Assembly: GCF_022690765.1 (NCBI RefSeq)
Contig: NZ_JALCZA010000028.1
Span: 1 to 56,104, forward strand
DNA from: Anaeromyxobacter oryzisoli
Lineage (GTDB): Bacteria > Myxococcota > Myxococcia > Myxococcales > Anaeromyxobacteraceae
DNA length: 56,104 bases
Reading direction: 5' to 3'
The notes beneath the pieces were generated by a model that saw only the letters and a list, made by a program, of their open reading frames with translations, made no database searches and was not told where the DNA came from. Position 1 is the first letter of the stretch. Each line of letters opens with the position of its first letter. The position numbers were made by a program, and so were the translations under genes. Below are positions 46,951 to 56,042 of this stretch, in pieces.

Positions 46951-47922
46951 CTACCTCGCGGGGCGCTCGCCCGCACAGGCGACGAGCCCGGGCCCCTTCG
47001 CGCCGGGCTCGGGCGGGAGGGCTCGGGCGCTGACGTGGACGAGCCCGGCCTCCCGCAGCAGCGCGGCGAGCGCATCCGGCTCGAAGCCGGGCCGGGCCTG
47101 GCCCATCCGCCGCCGGAGCGCCTCGTCGTCGTGGCGGGCCGCGTCGAGCACGACGAGCCGACCGCGCGGGCGCAGGATCCGGGCGGCCTCGCGGAGCGCC
47201 GGCAGCGGCGCCTCGAGGTAGGCGAGGACGAGCGTCATCAGGGCGGCGTCGCAGCTCCCGCCGTCCAGGGGGAGCGCGGCGAGATCCGCCTCGTGCAGCT
47301 CCACGTTGGGGAGGTCGCCGGTCCGCCGGCGCGCGGCGCGGAGCATCGCGGCCGAGCGATCGACGGCGATCACCCGCCGGACGCGCGGGGCGAGCTCGGC
47401 GGCGACGGCGCCGGTCCCGCAGCCGAGATCGGCGACGGTCCACGACGACGGGAGGAGGGCGAGGAGCGCCTCGGTCCCGAACGCCCGGCCGTAGACGCGG
47501 GCGCGGAGCTCGTCCCAGGCGCCCGCGGCGCCGGCGAAGAACCGCTGGGCGCCGTCGCGCCGCGCCCGCACCGCCTCGAGCCGGGCGCCGTCCTGGCGCG
47601 CCACCGGCCACCCGTCGAGCTCGGCCCGGGCGAGCTGCCAGAGCTTCCGCGCGCCCGGATCGAGCGCGGCGGCGATCGCGTAGAAGGTCTGCGTCCCCTC
47701 GCGGCGCGAGGTGAGCCAGCCCTGATCGGAGAGGAGCTTGAGGTGTCGGCTCACCGTGGACTGCGGGAGCGCCAGCACCTCGCGGAGCTCGAGGACGGAG
47801 AGCTCCCCGCGCTCGAGGGTTCGGAGCACCCGGAGCCGGGTCGGGTCCGCGAGCCCGCCCATCCAGCCGAGGAGGGCGTCCGGCGACCGGGCCGGGCGCG
47901 GGGTGGGAATCGATTCGTCCAT
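46951..47922 (-). CDS. ArsR-type regulator fused to a SAM-binding methyltransferase domain (SahR-like)
   Basis: 323 residues. Residues about 15-95 form an ArsR winged helix (LADPTRLRVLRTLERGELSV, LPQSTVSRHLKLLSDQGWL). Residues about 140-323 form a class I methyltransferase fold with TVADLGCGTGAVAAEL, ALMTLVLAYLE and RLVVLDAARH. Fusions of this kind in Proteobacteria include SahR, an S-adenosylhomocysteine-responsive repressor of methyl-cycle genes. The gene lies between metK and ahcY, exactly the expected target genes, and a perfect palindrome covers its own start. The sensing role is inferred from this fit. Confidence 0.85.
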   Translation of the reverse strand: MDESIPTPRPARSPDALLGWMGGLADPTRLRVLRTLERGELSVLELREVLALPQSTVSRHLKLLSDQGWLTSRREGTQTFYAIAAALDPGARKLWQLARAELDGWPVARQDGARLEAVRARRDGAQRFFAGAAGAWDELRARVYGRAFGTEALLALLPSSWTVADLGCGTGAVAAELAPRVRRVIAVDRSAAMLRAARRRTGDLPNVELHEADLAALPLDGGSCDAALMTLVLAYLEAPLPALREAARILRPRGRLVVLDAARHDDEALRRRMGQARPGFEPDALAALLREAGLVHVSARALPPEPGAKGPGLVACAGERPAR

Positions 47923-47931
47923 CCGGATGGA
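47918..47931. promoter_or_regulatory. Operator palindrome at the regulator's own start
   Basis: TCCATCCGGATGGA is a 14-bp perfect palindrome that spans the predicted transcription start and the ATG (47922). A second perfect palindrome GAATCGATTC lies at 47907-47916 just inside the gene. Binding here would block its own transcription. Confidence 0.55.
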
Positions 47932-47933
47932 GC

Positions 47934-47962
47934 GATATATGCGCCGCCGCCGCGGGCGTCAA
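47934..47962 (-). promoter_or_regulatory. Leaderless-type promoter of the SahR-like regulator and ahcY
   Basis: Minus strand TTGACG (47962-47957), a 17-base spacer and TATATC (47939-47934). The ATG begins eleven bases after the -10 box. Confidence 0.6.
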
Positions 47963-47986
47963 CCCGGGAGCAGCCCCGGTTCGGAC

Positions 47987-48154
47987 CATCACCCGTGCCC
48001 GAAGGCGACGAACGCGAACCCGTACACGCATCCCGCTTCCCGTCCCCCCTGGCCCGCGATCCGGCGGCGCGCTCGGACCACGGGAGCCGGGCCACGGGCC
48101 ACGCGACCCGGTTCACGGGTCACGGAGAAGCCGGTGACGGTGACGGGCACGGGG
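47987..48154 (+). repeat. Intergenic palindromic heptad repeat, copy E
   Basis: Left edge GAACGCGAACCCGTACACGC as in B1, then CCCGCTTCCCGTCCCCCCTGGCCCGCGATCCGG and a right half identical in the last 30 bases to B1 apart from one base. The inner arms TCCG and CGGA and outer CCCGCG/CACGGG are kept. It sits between the regulator's promoter and the metK terminator, so it lies on metK's 3' side. Confidence 0.85.
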
Positions 48155-48169
48155 TGCCCCCGGAAAGCG

Positions 48170-48201
48170 CGAGGGCCCGCCCGTGTTCGGGCGAGCCCTC
48201 G
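48170..48201 (-). terminator. Terminator of metK
   Basis: A 14-bp stem with one mismatch (CGAGGGCCCGCCCG / CGGGCGAGCCCTCG) around a 4-base loop TGTT, starting 28 bases after the metK stop. On the minus strand CGCTTTCCG follows. Confidence 0.7.
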
Positions 48202-48228
48202 GGGCGGAACGTCCTGCGAATACCCCGC

Positions 48229-49395
48229 CTACCCGGCGGCGCGGACCTTCGAGAGGCCCGCCGCCTCGGCGAGGGCCTCCTTCTTGTCGGTCTGCTCCCA
48301 GGTGAAGGTCTTCTCGGTGCGGCCGAAGTGGCCGTACGCGGCGGTCTTCTCGTAGATCGGGCGGAGGAGGTCGAGCCCCTCGATGATCTGCCGCGGCTGG
48401 AGCCCGAAGACCTCGCGGATCGCGCGGGCGATCTTCTCCTCGGGCACCGCGCCGGTCCCGAAGGTGTCCACCATCACCGAGACCGGATCGGCGACGCCGA
48501 TCGCGTAGGCGACCTGGACCTCGCAGCGGGTCGCGAGCCGGGCGGCCACCACGTTCTTCGCGATGTAGCGCCCCATGTACGCGGCGGAGCGATCGACCTT
48601 GGACGGGTCCTTCCCGGAGAAGGCGCCGCCGCCGTGGCGGCCCATGCCGCCGTAGGTGTCCACGATGATCTTGCGGCCGGTGACGCCGGTGTCGCCCATG
48701 GGGCCGCCGATCACGAACCGCCCGGTCGGGTTGATGAAGATCCGGGTCTTCTTGTCGACGAGCTTCTTCGGGAGCGCCTTGGCGATCACCTGCTCCTTGA
48801 TCGCCTCGTGCAGCTTCTTGTTCGAGATGTCGGCGGAGTGCTGGGTCGAGACGACGACCGTGTCGATCCGGGCGACCTTCCCGCCCCGGTACTCGACGGT
48901 GACCTGGCTCTTGCCGTCCGGCCGGAGGAAGTCGAGCCCGGCGCGGCGCGCCTTGGCGAGCTGCCGCGTCACGGCGTGCGCGTACTGGATCGGCGCCGGC
49001 ATGAGCTCCGGCGTCTCGTCGCACGCGTAGCCGAACATCATGCCCTGGTCGCCGGCGCCGCCGGTGTCCACGCCCTGCCCGATGTCGGGGGACTGCTGGT
49101 CCACCGCGACGAGCACGCCGCAGGTGTTGCCGTCGAACCCCATCTCGCCGGACGTGTAGCCGATCCGCTTCACCACCTCGCGGGCGAGCCGCGGGTAGTC
49201 GATCCGCGCCTGGGTCGTGATCTCGCCGGCGATCATCACGTAGCCGGTCTTGAGCAGCGTCTCGCAGGCCACCCGGCCCTTGGTGTCTTCACGGAGGACC
49301 GCGTCGAGCACGGCGTCCGAGATCTGGTCCGCCATCTTGTCGGGGTGGCCCTCGGTGACGGACTCCGAGGTGAAGAGGTAGTCGCTGATCGGCAT
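48229..49395 (-). CDS. metK: Methionine adenosyltransferase
   Basis: 388 residues. It makes S-adenosylmethionine from methionine and [24 protein letters not shown] at the N-terminus, the signature [15 protein letters not shown], the P-loop-like [19 protein letters not shown] and the C-terminal YGHFGR block are complete. AGGAGA precedes the ATG. Its own promoter and terminator make it a single-gene unit. With the SahR-like regulator and ahcY downstream it forms a methyl-cycle cluster. Confidence 0.97.
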   Translation of the reverse strand: MPISDYLFTSESVTEGHPDKMADQISDAVLDAVLREDTKGRVACETLLKTGYVMIAGEITTQARIDYPRLAREVVKRIGYTSGEMGFDGNTCGVLVAVDQQSPDIGQGVDTGGAGDQGMMFGYACDETPELMPAPIQYAHAVTRQLAKARRAGLDFLRPDGKSQVTVEYRGGKVARIDTVVVSTQHSADISNKKLHEAIKEQVIAKALPKKLVDKKTRIFINPTGRFVIGGPMGDTGVTGRKIIVDTYGGMGRHGGGAFSGKDPSKVDRSAAYMGRYIAKNVVAARLATRCEVQVAYAIGVADPVSVMVDTFGTGAVPEEKIARAIREVFGLQPRQIIEGLDLLRPIYEKTAAYGHFGRTEKTFTWEQTDKKEALAEAAGLSKVRAAG

Positions 49396-49423
49396 GTCCG
49401 GGGTCTCCTGCGGGGGAGCGGCG

Positions 49424-49453
49424 AGGGTAAGCGGGGGTCCTCGCCGCTGTCAA
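49424..49453 (-). promoter_or_regulatory. Promoter of metK
   Basis: Minus strand TTGACA (49453-49448), an 18-base spacer and TACCCT (49429-49424). The predicted start leaves a leader of about 22 bases carrying AGGAGA, too short for a SAM riboswitch. Confidence 0.6.
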
Positions 49454-49476
49454 TATCGCGGACGCGCGGCCGCTGC

Positions 49477-49487
49477 ATCCGTCGGAT
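49477..49487. promoter_or_regulatory. Inverted repeat upstream of the metK promoter
   Basis: ATCCGTCGGAT is an 11-base palindrome around a central T, 23 bases upstream of the -35 box. Its ATCCG arm also occurs in the regulator's operator TCCATCCGGATGGA. Confidence 0.35.
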
Positions 49488-49550
49488 CGGAGGAGGGGGT
49501 GGTCACGGCCCGGCCGCTCGACCGCCCGCCCCTCGCGTGGTCGTCCGCGC

Positions 49551-51341
49551 TCACCCGGACACCGCCCCGACCGCGGCCTCCTGCTCGAGCAGCCCGGGGA
49601 ACCGCCGGGTCATCTCCTCCCGGACCTCGCGCTCGATGTCGTCGGCGAACGTCATCGACAGGATCCGCTCGAGCAGCACCCGCCCGTCCGAGGCCTTCGC
49701 CGCGCGGAGGACCCGCTTCACCACCGGGATCGACGGACCGTTCATGGAGAGCTCGGTCACGCCGAGCCCGAGGAGCACCAGCGCGTTCACCGGCTCGCCC
49801 GCCATCTCGCCGCACATCGAGACCGGCACGCCCGCGGCCCGGGCCGCGTCGCACACGATCTTGAGCATCCGCAGCACCGCGAGGTGGAGCGGCTTGTACA
49901 GGTAGGCGACGTCCTTGTTCTGCCGATCGATCCCGATCGTGTACTGGATGAGGTCGTTCGTCCCGATGCTGAAGAAGTCGCACTCCCGCACGAGCCGGTC
50001 CGCGATCATCGCCGCCGAGGGCAGCTCGATCATGATGCCGACCGGCACGTCCTTCATCGGGACGCCCTCGCGCCGGAGCTCCTCGCGCGCCTCCTCGAGC
50101 GCGCGCCGCGCCGCGCGGAGCTCCGCCACGCCGGAGATCATCGGGAACATGATCTTGAGGTTCCCGTGCACCGAGGCGCGGAGGAGCGCGCGGAGCTGCA
50201 CCCGGAACATCTCCGGCTGGCGCAGGCAATAGCGGATCGCGCGGAGCCCGAGCGCGGGGTTGTCCGCGTTCACGCGCATGCCGGCGGGGAGCTTGTCGCC
50301 GCCGAGGTCGAAGGTGCGGATCGTCACCGGCCGGGGACCCAGCGCCTCGAGGATCCGCCGGTAGTTCTGGTAGTGCTCCTCCTCGTCGGGGAGGTCGCTC
50401 CGGCCCATGTAGAGGAACTCGGTGCGGTAGAGCCCCACCGCCTCGCCGCCGTGGGCGAGCAGGCTCGGCACCTCCTCGGCGAACTCGATGTTCCCGGCGA
50501 GGCGGACCGTGACGTCGTCGAGCGTCCGCGCCGGCAGGTCGCGGGTCTGGAGGAGCTGCTTCTCGTCCTCGAGCCGCCGCGCCCGCGCCGCCTCGTACTC
50601 CTCGAGCTCCGAGGCCGACGGGTTGATGACGACGAGGCCGCGCCCGCCGTCCACGACGATCCAGTCCCCGCGCTTCGCGCAGGCGGTCACCCGGCCGGTG
50701 CCGACCACCGCCGGCACCTCCAGGGCCCGCGCGACGATGGCGGTGTGCGACGTCTTCGCGCCGGCGTCGGTGACGAACGCCGCCACCTTCCGCTCGTGGA
50801 GCAGGAGCGCGGTGTCGGCCGGGGAGAGGTCGTGCGCGACGACGATCGCGCCCTCCGGCGGCTGCTCGTCCACGTCCGGCGCCTGGCCGAGCAGGTTCTT
50901 GATGACCCGCTCGCCCACGAAGTCGATGTCCGCCCGCCGCTCCTTGAAGTACTCGTCGGCGTGCTCGTGGAACGCGCCCTTGATCTTGCGGAGGGCGCGC
51001 TTCACCGCCCACTCCGCGTTGAGCCGCTCCTCCCGGATGAGCCGCTGCGCCTCGAGGACGAGCATCTCGTCCTTCAGCATCATCCGGTGCATGTCGATGA
51101 TGGCGGTGTGCTCCGCGCCGCCGACCGCGTCCGGCCCGGCGACCTTCCCGCGGACGTCCGCGAGCTGGAGGTCGGAGACCTCGAGGGCGGTCCGGAGCCG
51201 GGCGACCTCGGCCTCGACCTCCTCGGCCCCGATCCGCCGCTTCGGCGTGCGGACCTTCCGGCGCTCCACCGTCCAGCAGCGCCCGATGGCGATCCCGGGC
51301 GACGCGGCGAGCCCGACGAGGATGGTCCCCGATCCGGTCAT
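49551..51341 (-). CDS. ptsI: PTS enzyme I (PEP-protein phosphotransferase)
   Basis: 596 residues. The phosphohistidine H199 lies in TDAGAKTSHTAIVARALEVP. The PEP-binding domain has the Arg-containing TEFLYMGRSDLPDEEEHYQ, DLGGDKLPAGMRVNADNPAL, the FFSIGTNDLIQYTIGIDR block and the active-site cysteine in VSMCGEMAGEPVN. It passes phosphate from PEP to HPr. Its ATG overlaps the HPr stop by four bases. No GAF or regulatory domain is fused, so it is the ordinary sugar-PTS form. Confidence 0.96.
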   Translation of the reverse strand: MTGSGTILVGLAASPGIAIGRCWTVERRKVRTPKRRIGAEEVEAEVARLRTALEVSDLQLADVRGKVAGPDAVGGAEHTAIIDMHRMMLKDEMLVLEAQRLIREERLNAEWAVKRALRKIKGAFHEHADEYFKERRADIDFVGERVIKNLLGQAPDVDEQPPEGAIVVAHDLSPADTALLLHERKVAAFVTDAGAKTSHTAIVARALEVPAVVGTGRVTACAKRGDWIVVDGGRGLVVINPSASELEEYEAARARRLEDEKQLLQTRDLPARTLDDVTVRLAGNIEFAEEVPSLLAHGGEAVGLYRTEFLYMGRSDLPDEEEHYQNYRRILEALGPRPVTIRTFDLGGDKLPAGMRVNADNPALGLRAIRYCLRQPEMFRVQLRALLRASVHGNLKIMFPMISGVAELRAARRALEEAREELRREGVPMKDVPVGIMIELPSAAMIADRLVRECDFFSIGTNDLIQYTIGIDRQNKDVAYLYKPLHLAVLRMLKIVCDAARAAGVPVSMCGEMAGEPVNALVLLGLGVTELSMNGPSIPVVKRVLRAAKASDGRVLLERILSMTFADDIEREVREEMTRRFPGLLEQEAAVGAVSG

Positions 51342-51610
51342 TTCTCCCCGAAGCCGCCCTCGATCACCTTCGCGAGCGCCGCCAGGGCGGTCTCGGCGTC
51401 CTCGCCCTCGCAGGATACCGTGATCTGCGACCCCTTGGCGGCGGCGAGCGTGAGCACGCCCATGATGCTCTTGCCGTTGACCTGCATCCCGTCCTTCTCG
51501 ACGTGGATCTCCGATCGGTAGCGGTTGGCCGTCTGCACGAGCTGTGCGGCCGCCCGGGCGTGCAGCCCGAGCTGGTTCACGATCGTGAAGCTGCGCTCGA
51601 CATGCGGCAT
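51338..51610 (-). CDS. ptsH: Phosphocarrier protein HPr
   Basis: 90 residues from ATG 51610. The EI-phosphorylated histidine is H17 in NQLGLHARAAAQLV and the HPr-kinase target serine S48 lies in VNGKSIMGVLTLAA. With hprK in the same cluster, both phosphorylation sites are likely used. It lies two bases after the EIID stop and overlaps ptsI. The ordering places the general PTS proteins last in the run. Confidence 0.96.
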   Translation of the reverse strand: MPHVERSFTIVNQLGLHARAAAQLVQTANRYRSEIHVEKDGMQVNGKSIMGVLTLAAAKGSQITVSCEGEDAETALAALAKVIEGGFGEK

Positions 51611-51612
51611 CC

Positions 51613-52410
51613 CTAGCTGCTCCCGTGGAGGTGACCGAGGAGGAAGGCCGCGCCGACCCCCACGAGCGTGGCCACGTACGCGGTGGGGAGGAGCCGCGCG
51701 CCCCGCGCGAGCGCGACGTAGCCCGCGCCGGCGGCGAGCGCGGCGAGCGCGGCGGCGACGGGGCCCGAGGCGGCCCCGGCGCGGAAGAGGAAGACGGCGG
51801 CGGCCGCGCCGCACAGCCCGGCGCCGGCCGCGCGGAGCCGGTCCGCGGCGACCGGCAGCGAGAGCCGCGCGATGGTGGCGACGAGCCGGTCGCCCTGGCG
51901 ATACCCGGCGAGGAAGAGCCCGGCCCGGAAGACGAAGTGCACCGCGTTGTAGGCGACGAGCACGACGACGATGGCCGCGGCGCCGAACAGCAGCGCGCCG
52001 AGGGCGGCGAGCGCGCCGAAGAACGGGCGGAGCGCGGTCCAGAAGAAGCCGTCGCCGATCGCCGCGAGGGGACCCTGCAGCGTCTGCTTGTACGTGAGCG
52101 GCCCGCGCGCCGGCTCGACGCCCGAGGCGACCCGCTCCTCGTGGTGGATGGCGCCGCCCACGATGGCGGCGGCCATGTACGGGTGGCTGTTGAAGAAGCC
52201 GAGGTGGCGCCGGAGCGCCTCCTCGCGGCGCGCCGGCTCGGCGTAGAGCGCGCGCAGCGCCGGGTCGATCGCGTAGGCGAAGCCGAGGTTCTGCATGCCG
52301 CGGCGGTTCCAGCTCGCCTGCAGGAAGAGGCTGCGCCAGAACACGCGGGCGAGGCTGCGACGGGGGACCTTCGCCGGGGCGGTCGCGGCGGACGGGGCGG
52401 GGGCGCTCAC
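51613..52410 (-). CDS. PTS mannose-family EIID membrane component
   Basis: 265 residues from GTG 52410, overlapping the EIIC stop (GTGA). FWRSLFLQASWNRRGMQNLGFAYAI is the typical opening of EIID, followed by HLGFFNSHPYMAAAIVGGAI, a TYKQTLQGPLAAIGDGFFW segment and about three C-terminal membrane helices. With EIIC it forms the sugar channel of the mannose-type permease. Sugar specificity is not readable. Confidence 0.92.
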   Translation of the reverse strand: MSAPAPSAATAPAKVPRRSLARVFWRSLFLQASWNRRGMQNLGFAYAIDPALRALYAEPARREEALRRHLGFFNSHPYMAAAIVGGAIHHEERVASGVEPARGPLTYKQTLQGPLAAIGDGFFWTALRPFFGALAALGALLFGAAAIVVVLVAYNAVHFVFRAGLFLAGYRQGDRLVATIARLSLPVAADRLRAAGAGLCGAAAAVFLFRAGAASGPVAAALAALAAGAGYVALARGARLLPTAYVATLVGVGAAFLLGHLHGSS

Positions 52411-53102
52411 CGGAGCCTCCCGAGGACGAGGAGCGCCACGGCGCACCCCGCGAACGTCGCGAAGAACCACCGCGGCGCCGCGCGGGCCCGGAGCGCCTTC
52501 GCGCCGGCCGCGCACGCGAGCCCGGCCAGGGCGAAGAAGCCGACGCGCAGGGGGCCCGCGGCCCCGGGCGCGGCGCGGAGCAGGAGGGGGATCACCGCGG
52601 CCGCCACCGCCGCGGCCAGGGGCGCGAGCACCGCCGCGATCGCGAAGGGGGCGGCCAGGCCGTACAGGTTGCAGCGCACCGCCTCCCGCACGTGGTGACC
52701 GGCGAGGGCCGCCTCGGCGTGGAGGGCGATCCGCTCGTTCCATCCCTCGACGAGCCGGTCCGCCTTCCGGCCCAGGAGGGCGACCGGGGCCGCGACGAGC
52801 ACCGCGAGGACCGCGATCTCCGGGGAGACCGGCACGCCGAGCGCGCGGCCGGCCAGGACCGCCCCGCCGGTGATGGCGGCGGTCCCGAGCGCCTCGTGGA
52901 CCGGGAGCGCCGCGCCGAGGTTCACCGCCCCGAGCCAGAACAGCTCGAGCGGCGGCGCGAGCAGGAGGCCGCCGGCGGCGTCGCCGAGCGCCCACCCCGC
53001 GAGCGGGGCCAGCGCGATCGGGCGCGACAGCATCCCCTGGAGGAACCCCTTGCGTTCCACCGCGGCGAGCCCGGCGACGAGCCCTAGGACGAGATAACCC
53101 AA
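52407..53102 (-). CDS. PTS mannose-family EIIC membrane component
   Basis: 231 residues from TTG 53102, with about six or seven membrane helices. GLVAGLAAVERKGFLQGMLSRP at the start and LGDAAGGLLLAPPLELFWLG match the mannose/sorbose EIIC family. It is slightly shorter than the E. coli protein (about 265). It pairs with EIID in the membrane and is followed by it with a four-base overlap; EIIB is 16 bases upstream. Confidence 0.9.
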   Translation of the reverse strand: MGYLVLGLVAGLAAVERKGFLQGMLSRPIALAPLAGWALGDAAGGLLLAPPLELFWLGAVNLGAALPVHEALGTAAITGGAVLAGRALGVPVSPEIAVLAVLVAAPVALLGRKADRLVEGWNERIALHAEAALAGHHVREAVRCNLYGLAAPFAIAAVLAPLAAAVAAAVIPLLLRAAPGAAGPLRVGFFALAGLACAAGAKALRARAAPRWFFATFAGCAVALLVLGRLR

Positions 53103-53118
53103 GCCGGGAGAGTGTAAC

Positions 53119-53613
53119 CTAACGGCCTGCGGCGTACCGACGTTCGATGTCCGCCATCCCGGTGGGGGGCTCGGACGGGATCGCGCGCGCCTCCACCTCG
53201 AACCCCTGCGCGGCGAGGGATCGCAGCTCGTCCAGCTCCGCCGCGGAGAGGAACACCGAGGGCGTCACCTGCTTGCGCCCCGGCTCGAAGTGGAGGTTCC
53301 CGAGGTTCACCTTCCGGACGAGCGCGGGGGTCAGGCCCGCGGCGCGGGCCCGCTCGAGCCCGGCGGGGTCGCGGACGAGCAGCAGCACCTTGTCGCGCCC
53401 CGCGGCGAGCCCGCCGAAGTCCACCCGGTCGATCGGCTCGATCCGGACCGGCAGCGAGGGCGGGACGCAGAGCGTCATGGCGGCCTTGGCGAGCTCGCTG
53501 TCGGCCGCGTCGTCGTCGGCGACGACCACCTGGTCGATGCCGAGGCGAGGGACCCAGGTCTCGAGGATCTGCCCGTGGAGGAGGCGGTTGTCGACGCGAA
53601 CGAGAGAGATCAC
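53119..53613 (-). CDS. PTS mannose-family EIIB
   Basis: 164 residues. The phosphohistidine is H13 in VRVDNRLLHGQILETWVP, as in the mannose/sorbose EIIB family. The C-terminal MADIERRYAAGR is within the expected length. It takes phosphate from EIIA and gives it to the incoming sugar. The EIIA gene is separate here, not fused to EIIB as in E. coli ManX. Confidence 0.94.
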   Translation of the reverse strand: MISLVRVDNRLLHGQILETWVPRLGIDQVVVADDDAADSELAKAAMTLCVPPSLPVRIEPIDRVDFGGLAAGRDKVLLLVRDPAGLERARAAGLTPALVRKVNLGNLHFEPGRKQVTPSVFLSAAELDELRSLAAQGFEVEARAIPSEPPTGMADIERRYAAGR

Positions 53614-53652
53614 GAGATGGGGACGCTGGGGCTCCGCCCTGGATTCAGGCGC

Positions 53653-54072
53653 TTACGAGCGGGTGCTGCGGGCGCGGGTGCGGAGGAGCTCCGAGGCGAG
53701 CGTGATGTTCTTCTGGCCGTAGGCCGTGACGAGCTCCGCCGCCGCGCGCAGCGAGACGTTCTCCGCCCGGGCCGTGGCGAGCTTGAGGATCATCGGGAGG
53801 TTCACCCCGGTCACCACCTCCAGCCGGTCGTCGAGGAACGTGAGGGCGAGGTTCGCGGGGGTGCCGCCGAACATGTCGGTGAGGACGAGGACGCCCTGGC
53901 CGGAGTCCACCCGCTTCACCGCGTCGGCGAGCCGCGCCCGGGCGTCCTCCATGGAGGAGCCGGCGTGGATCGACACCGGCTCGCACTGCTCGAGCCGGCC
54001 GACGATCCCCTGGGCGGTGGCGAGCAGCTCCTCCCCGAGCCTTCCATGCGTGGCGACGACGAGTCCGACCAT
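53653..54072 (-). CDS. PTS mannose-family EIIA
   Basis: 139 residues. H9 in MVGLVVATHGRLGEELL is the phosphorylation site; LVLTDMFGGTPANLAL is the family's second conserved loop. It accepts phosphate from HPr and passes it to EIIB, and may also report PTS status to other proteins. It lies 111 bases after rapZ. Confidence 0.94.
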   Translation of the reverse strand: MVGLVVATHGRLGEELLATAQGIVGRLEQCEPVSIHAGSSMEDARARLADAVKRVDSGQGVLVLTDMFGGTPANLALTFLDDRLEVVTGVNLPMILKLATARAENVSLRAAAELVTAYGQKNITLASELLRTRARSTRS

Positions 54073-54183
54073 GACCCTCTGTCCGTGCTGGTTCGCGCCC
54101 CGCCGGCAGGCGCGCGCGTACCATAGCCGCAGGCCGGTCCGGTGGCCACCGTCCTCTCGGTCCGGTTGCTCCTCGGCGCCCGG

Positions 54184-55065
54184 CTACTCTTTCTCCACGT
54201 CGCGGTGCCAGAGCCGCACCGGCTGGCCGCCCGCCTCGAGCCGCTCCGCGAGCGCGCCGGCGATCGCCACGGAGCGGTGCTTCCCCCCCGTACAGCCGAT
54301 GGCGATGGTGAGGTAATTCTTCCCCTCCGCGCGGTAGCGGGGCAGGAGGAACCCGCACAGCTCCGAGAAGCGCTCGAGGAAGGCCTTGGCGTCGGGCTGG
54401 CCGAGCACGAAGCCGGCGACGCGCGGGTCGGTCCCCGGGAACGGCTTCAGCTCCGGCACGAAGAACGGGTTCGGCAGGAACCGCACGTCGAGCACCAGGT
54501 CGGCGTGGGTGGGGATGCCGAAGCGGTACCCGAACGACACCACCGTCACGCCGAGCTTCGCGCCCTCGCCGGCGACGAACCTCCGCCCGACCAGCCGCTT
54601 CAGCTCGTGGACGTTCAGGGTGGTGGTGTCGGCCACCTCGTCCGCGATGGACTTGAGCTCCGCGAGCGCCTCCCGCTCGGCGGCGATGCCGTCCAGCACC
54701 GTGCCGCCCTCGCCGGAGAGCGGGTGCCGGCGGCGGGTCTCGGAGTAGCGCCGGACGAGCGTCTCGTCCGACGCGTCGAGGAAGATCACCTCGACGTCCG
54801 CCCCCTGGTGCCGCAGCTCCTCGATCACCCGGGGGGCCTCCGCGAGGAAGCGCCCCTCGCGCGCGTCCACCACGAGGGCGAACCGCGAGACCTCGCCCGC
54901 GGTGTGCCCGGAGAGCTCGAGGAGCTTCTCGAGGAAGACGATGGGGAGGTTGTCCACGCAGTAGAAGCCCGCGTCCTCGAGGGCGCGGAGGGCGGTGGAC
55001 TTCCCGGAGCCCGAGACCCCGGTGATGATGACGACCTGGGGGCCGCCGCGTGCGGTGTCGGTCAT
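54184..55065 (-). CDS. rapZ: RNase adapter/nucleotide-binding protein RapZ
   Basis: 293 residues. The Walker A motif [16 protein letters not shown] at the N-terminus, [21 protein letters not shown], and the C-terminal block [20 protein letters not shown] are conserved in RapZ/YvcJ. In E. coli it controls glmS via small RNAs; elsewhere it is linked to cell wall precursors. The start overlaps the hprK stop by four bases, the usual hprK-rapZ pairing. Confidence 0.94.
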   Translation of the reverse strand: MTDTARGGPQVVIITGVSGSGKSTALRALEDAGFYCVDNLPIVFLEKLLELSGHTAGEVSRFALVVDAREGRFLAEAPRVIEELRHQGADVEVIFLDASDETLVRRYSETRRRHPLSGEGGTVLDGIAAEREALAELKSIADEVADTTTLNVHELKRLVGRRFVAGEGAKLGVTVVSFGYRFGIPTHADLVLDVRFLPNPFFVPELKPFPGTDPRVAGFVLGQPDAKAFLERFSELCGFLLPRYRAEGKNYLTIAIGCTGGKHRSVAIAGALAERLEAGGQPVRLWHRDVEKE

Positions 55066-56027
55066 TCGACGTCCAGTTCCCCGACGCGTCCCCCCGGCGC
55101 GAGGGCGATGGCGCGATTCAGCCGCTCCTGGAACTCCCGGGCGGAGTGGTGGCCCTGGAGCTTCAGGAGGTGGTTGCGCGCGGCCACCTCCACGATGGTG
55201 GTCATGTTGCGCCCCGGCCGGACCGGGACGATGAGCATCGGGATCTCCACGTCGAGGATCCGGAACTTCTTCTCCTCGACCCCGAGCCGGTCGTACTCGA
55301 CGTGCGGATCCCACTCGACCAGCTCGAGCACGATCTCGATCTTCTTGCGGTCCCGGATCGAGGCGACGCCGAACAGGTCCTTGATGTTGATGATGCCGAG
55401 CCCCCGGATCTCCATGTGATGCTTGATGATCTCGGAGCCCGCCCCGACCACCGAGTCCGGCGTCCGGCGCTTCACGTCCACGATGTCGTCGGCGACCAGC
55501 CGGTGGCCGCGCATGACGAGGTCGAGCGCGATCTCGCTCTTGCCGATGCCCGACTTGCCGAGCAGCAGGATCCCGACGCCGAAGACGTCGAGGAGCACCC
55601 CGTGCATCGAGGTCTGGGCGGTGAGGACGTCCTCGAGGCAGTTCTGCACGGACTCGATGAAGTTCGAGGAGAGGTGGGTGGTGCGGAGCAGCGGCACGCC
55701 GGCCTCCTCCGCCGCGGCGCTCATCTCCGGCGGGACGTCGAGCCCCTTCGTCACCACGAGGCAGGCGATGTCCTGGGAGAAGAAGTTCCGGAGCATCGCC
55801 ACCGCGCGATCGCGCGGCAGCGTCCCGAGGTAGCTCATCTCCGTGTTGCCGAAGACCTGCACGCGCTCCTTGTGCAGGTACTCCGTGAAGCCGGCGAGCA
55901 CGAGCCCGGGCTTCTGGATGCGGGACGAGCTGATGCGGCGCGAGAGCCCTTGCTTGCCCGCGACCAGCGTGAGCTGGAGGTCGAATTTCGAGTCGTCGAG
56001 GAGGGCCCCGACGCGGATCGCGTCCAT
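55062..56027 (-). CDS. hprK: HPr kinase/phosphorylase
   Basis: 321 residues. An N-terminal ligand-type domain (residues 1-130) precedes the kinase domain with the P-loop GKSGIGKS at 157-164, the HprK signature region [21 protein letters not shown] and the C-terminal [16 protein letters not shown]. It phosphorylates or dephosphorylates Ser48 of HPr to adjust PTS flux to metabolic state. As the first gene of the PTS run it has a leaderless-type start. Confidence 0.95.
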   Translation of the reverse strand: MDAIRVGALLDDSKFDLQLTLVAGKQGLSRRISSSRIQKPGLVLAGFTEYLHKERVQVFGNTEMSYLGTLPRDRAVAMLRNFFSQDIACLVVTKGLDVPPEMSAAAEEAGVPLLRTTHLSSNFIESVQNCLEDVLTAQTSMHGVLLDVFGVGILLLGKSGIGKSEIALDLVMRGHRLVADDIVDVKRRTPDSVVGAGSEIIKHHMEIRGLGIINIKDLFGVASIRDRKKIEIVLELVEWDPHVEYDRLGVEEKKFRILDVEIPMLIVPVRPGRNMTTIVEVAARNHLLKLQGHHSAREFQERLNRAIALAPGGRVGELDVE

Positions 56028-56036
56028 GCCGGGCGG

Positions 56037-56042
56037 AGTGTA
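56037..56042 (-). promoter_or_regulatory. -10 box of hprK
   Basis: TACACT on the minus strand, nine bases before the hprK ATG; no Shine-Dalgarno. A -35 box is not obvious, so the evidence rests on the -10 element and position. Confidence 0.35.

Noticed and set aside
49396-49430. SAM riboswitch upstream of metK
   Set aside because: The predicted leader is about 22 bases, too short for any known SAM riboswitch class.
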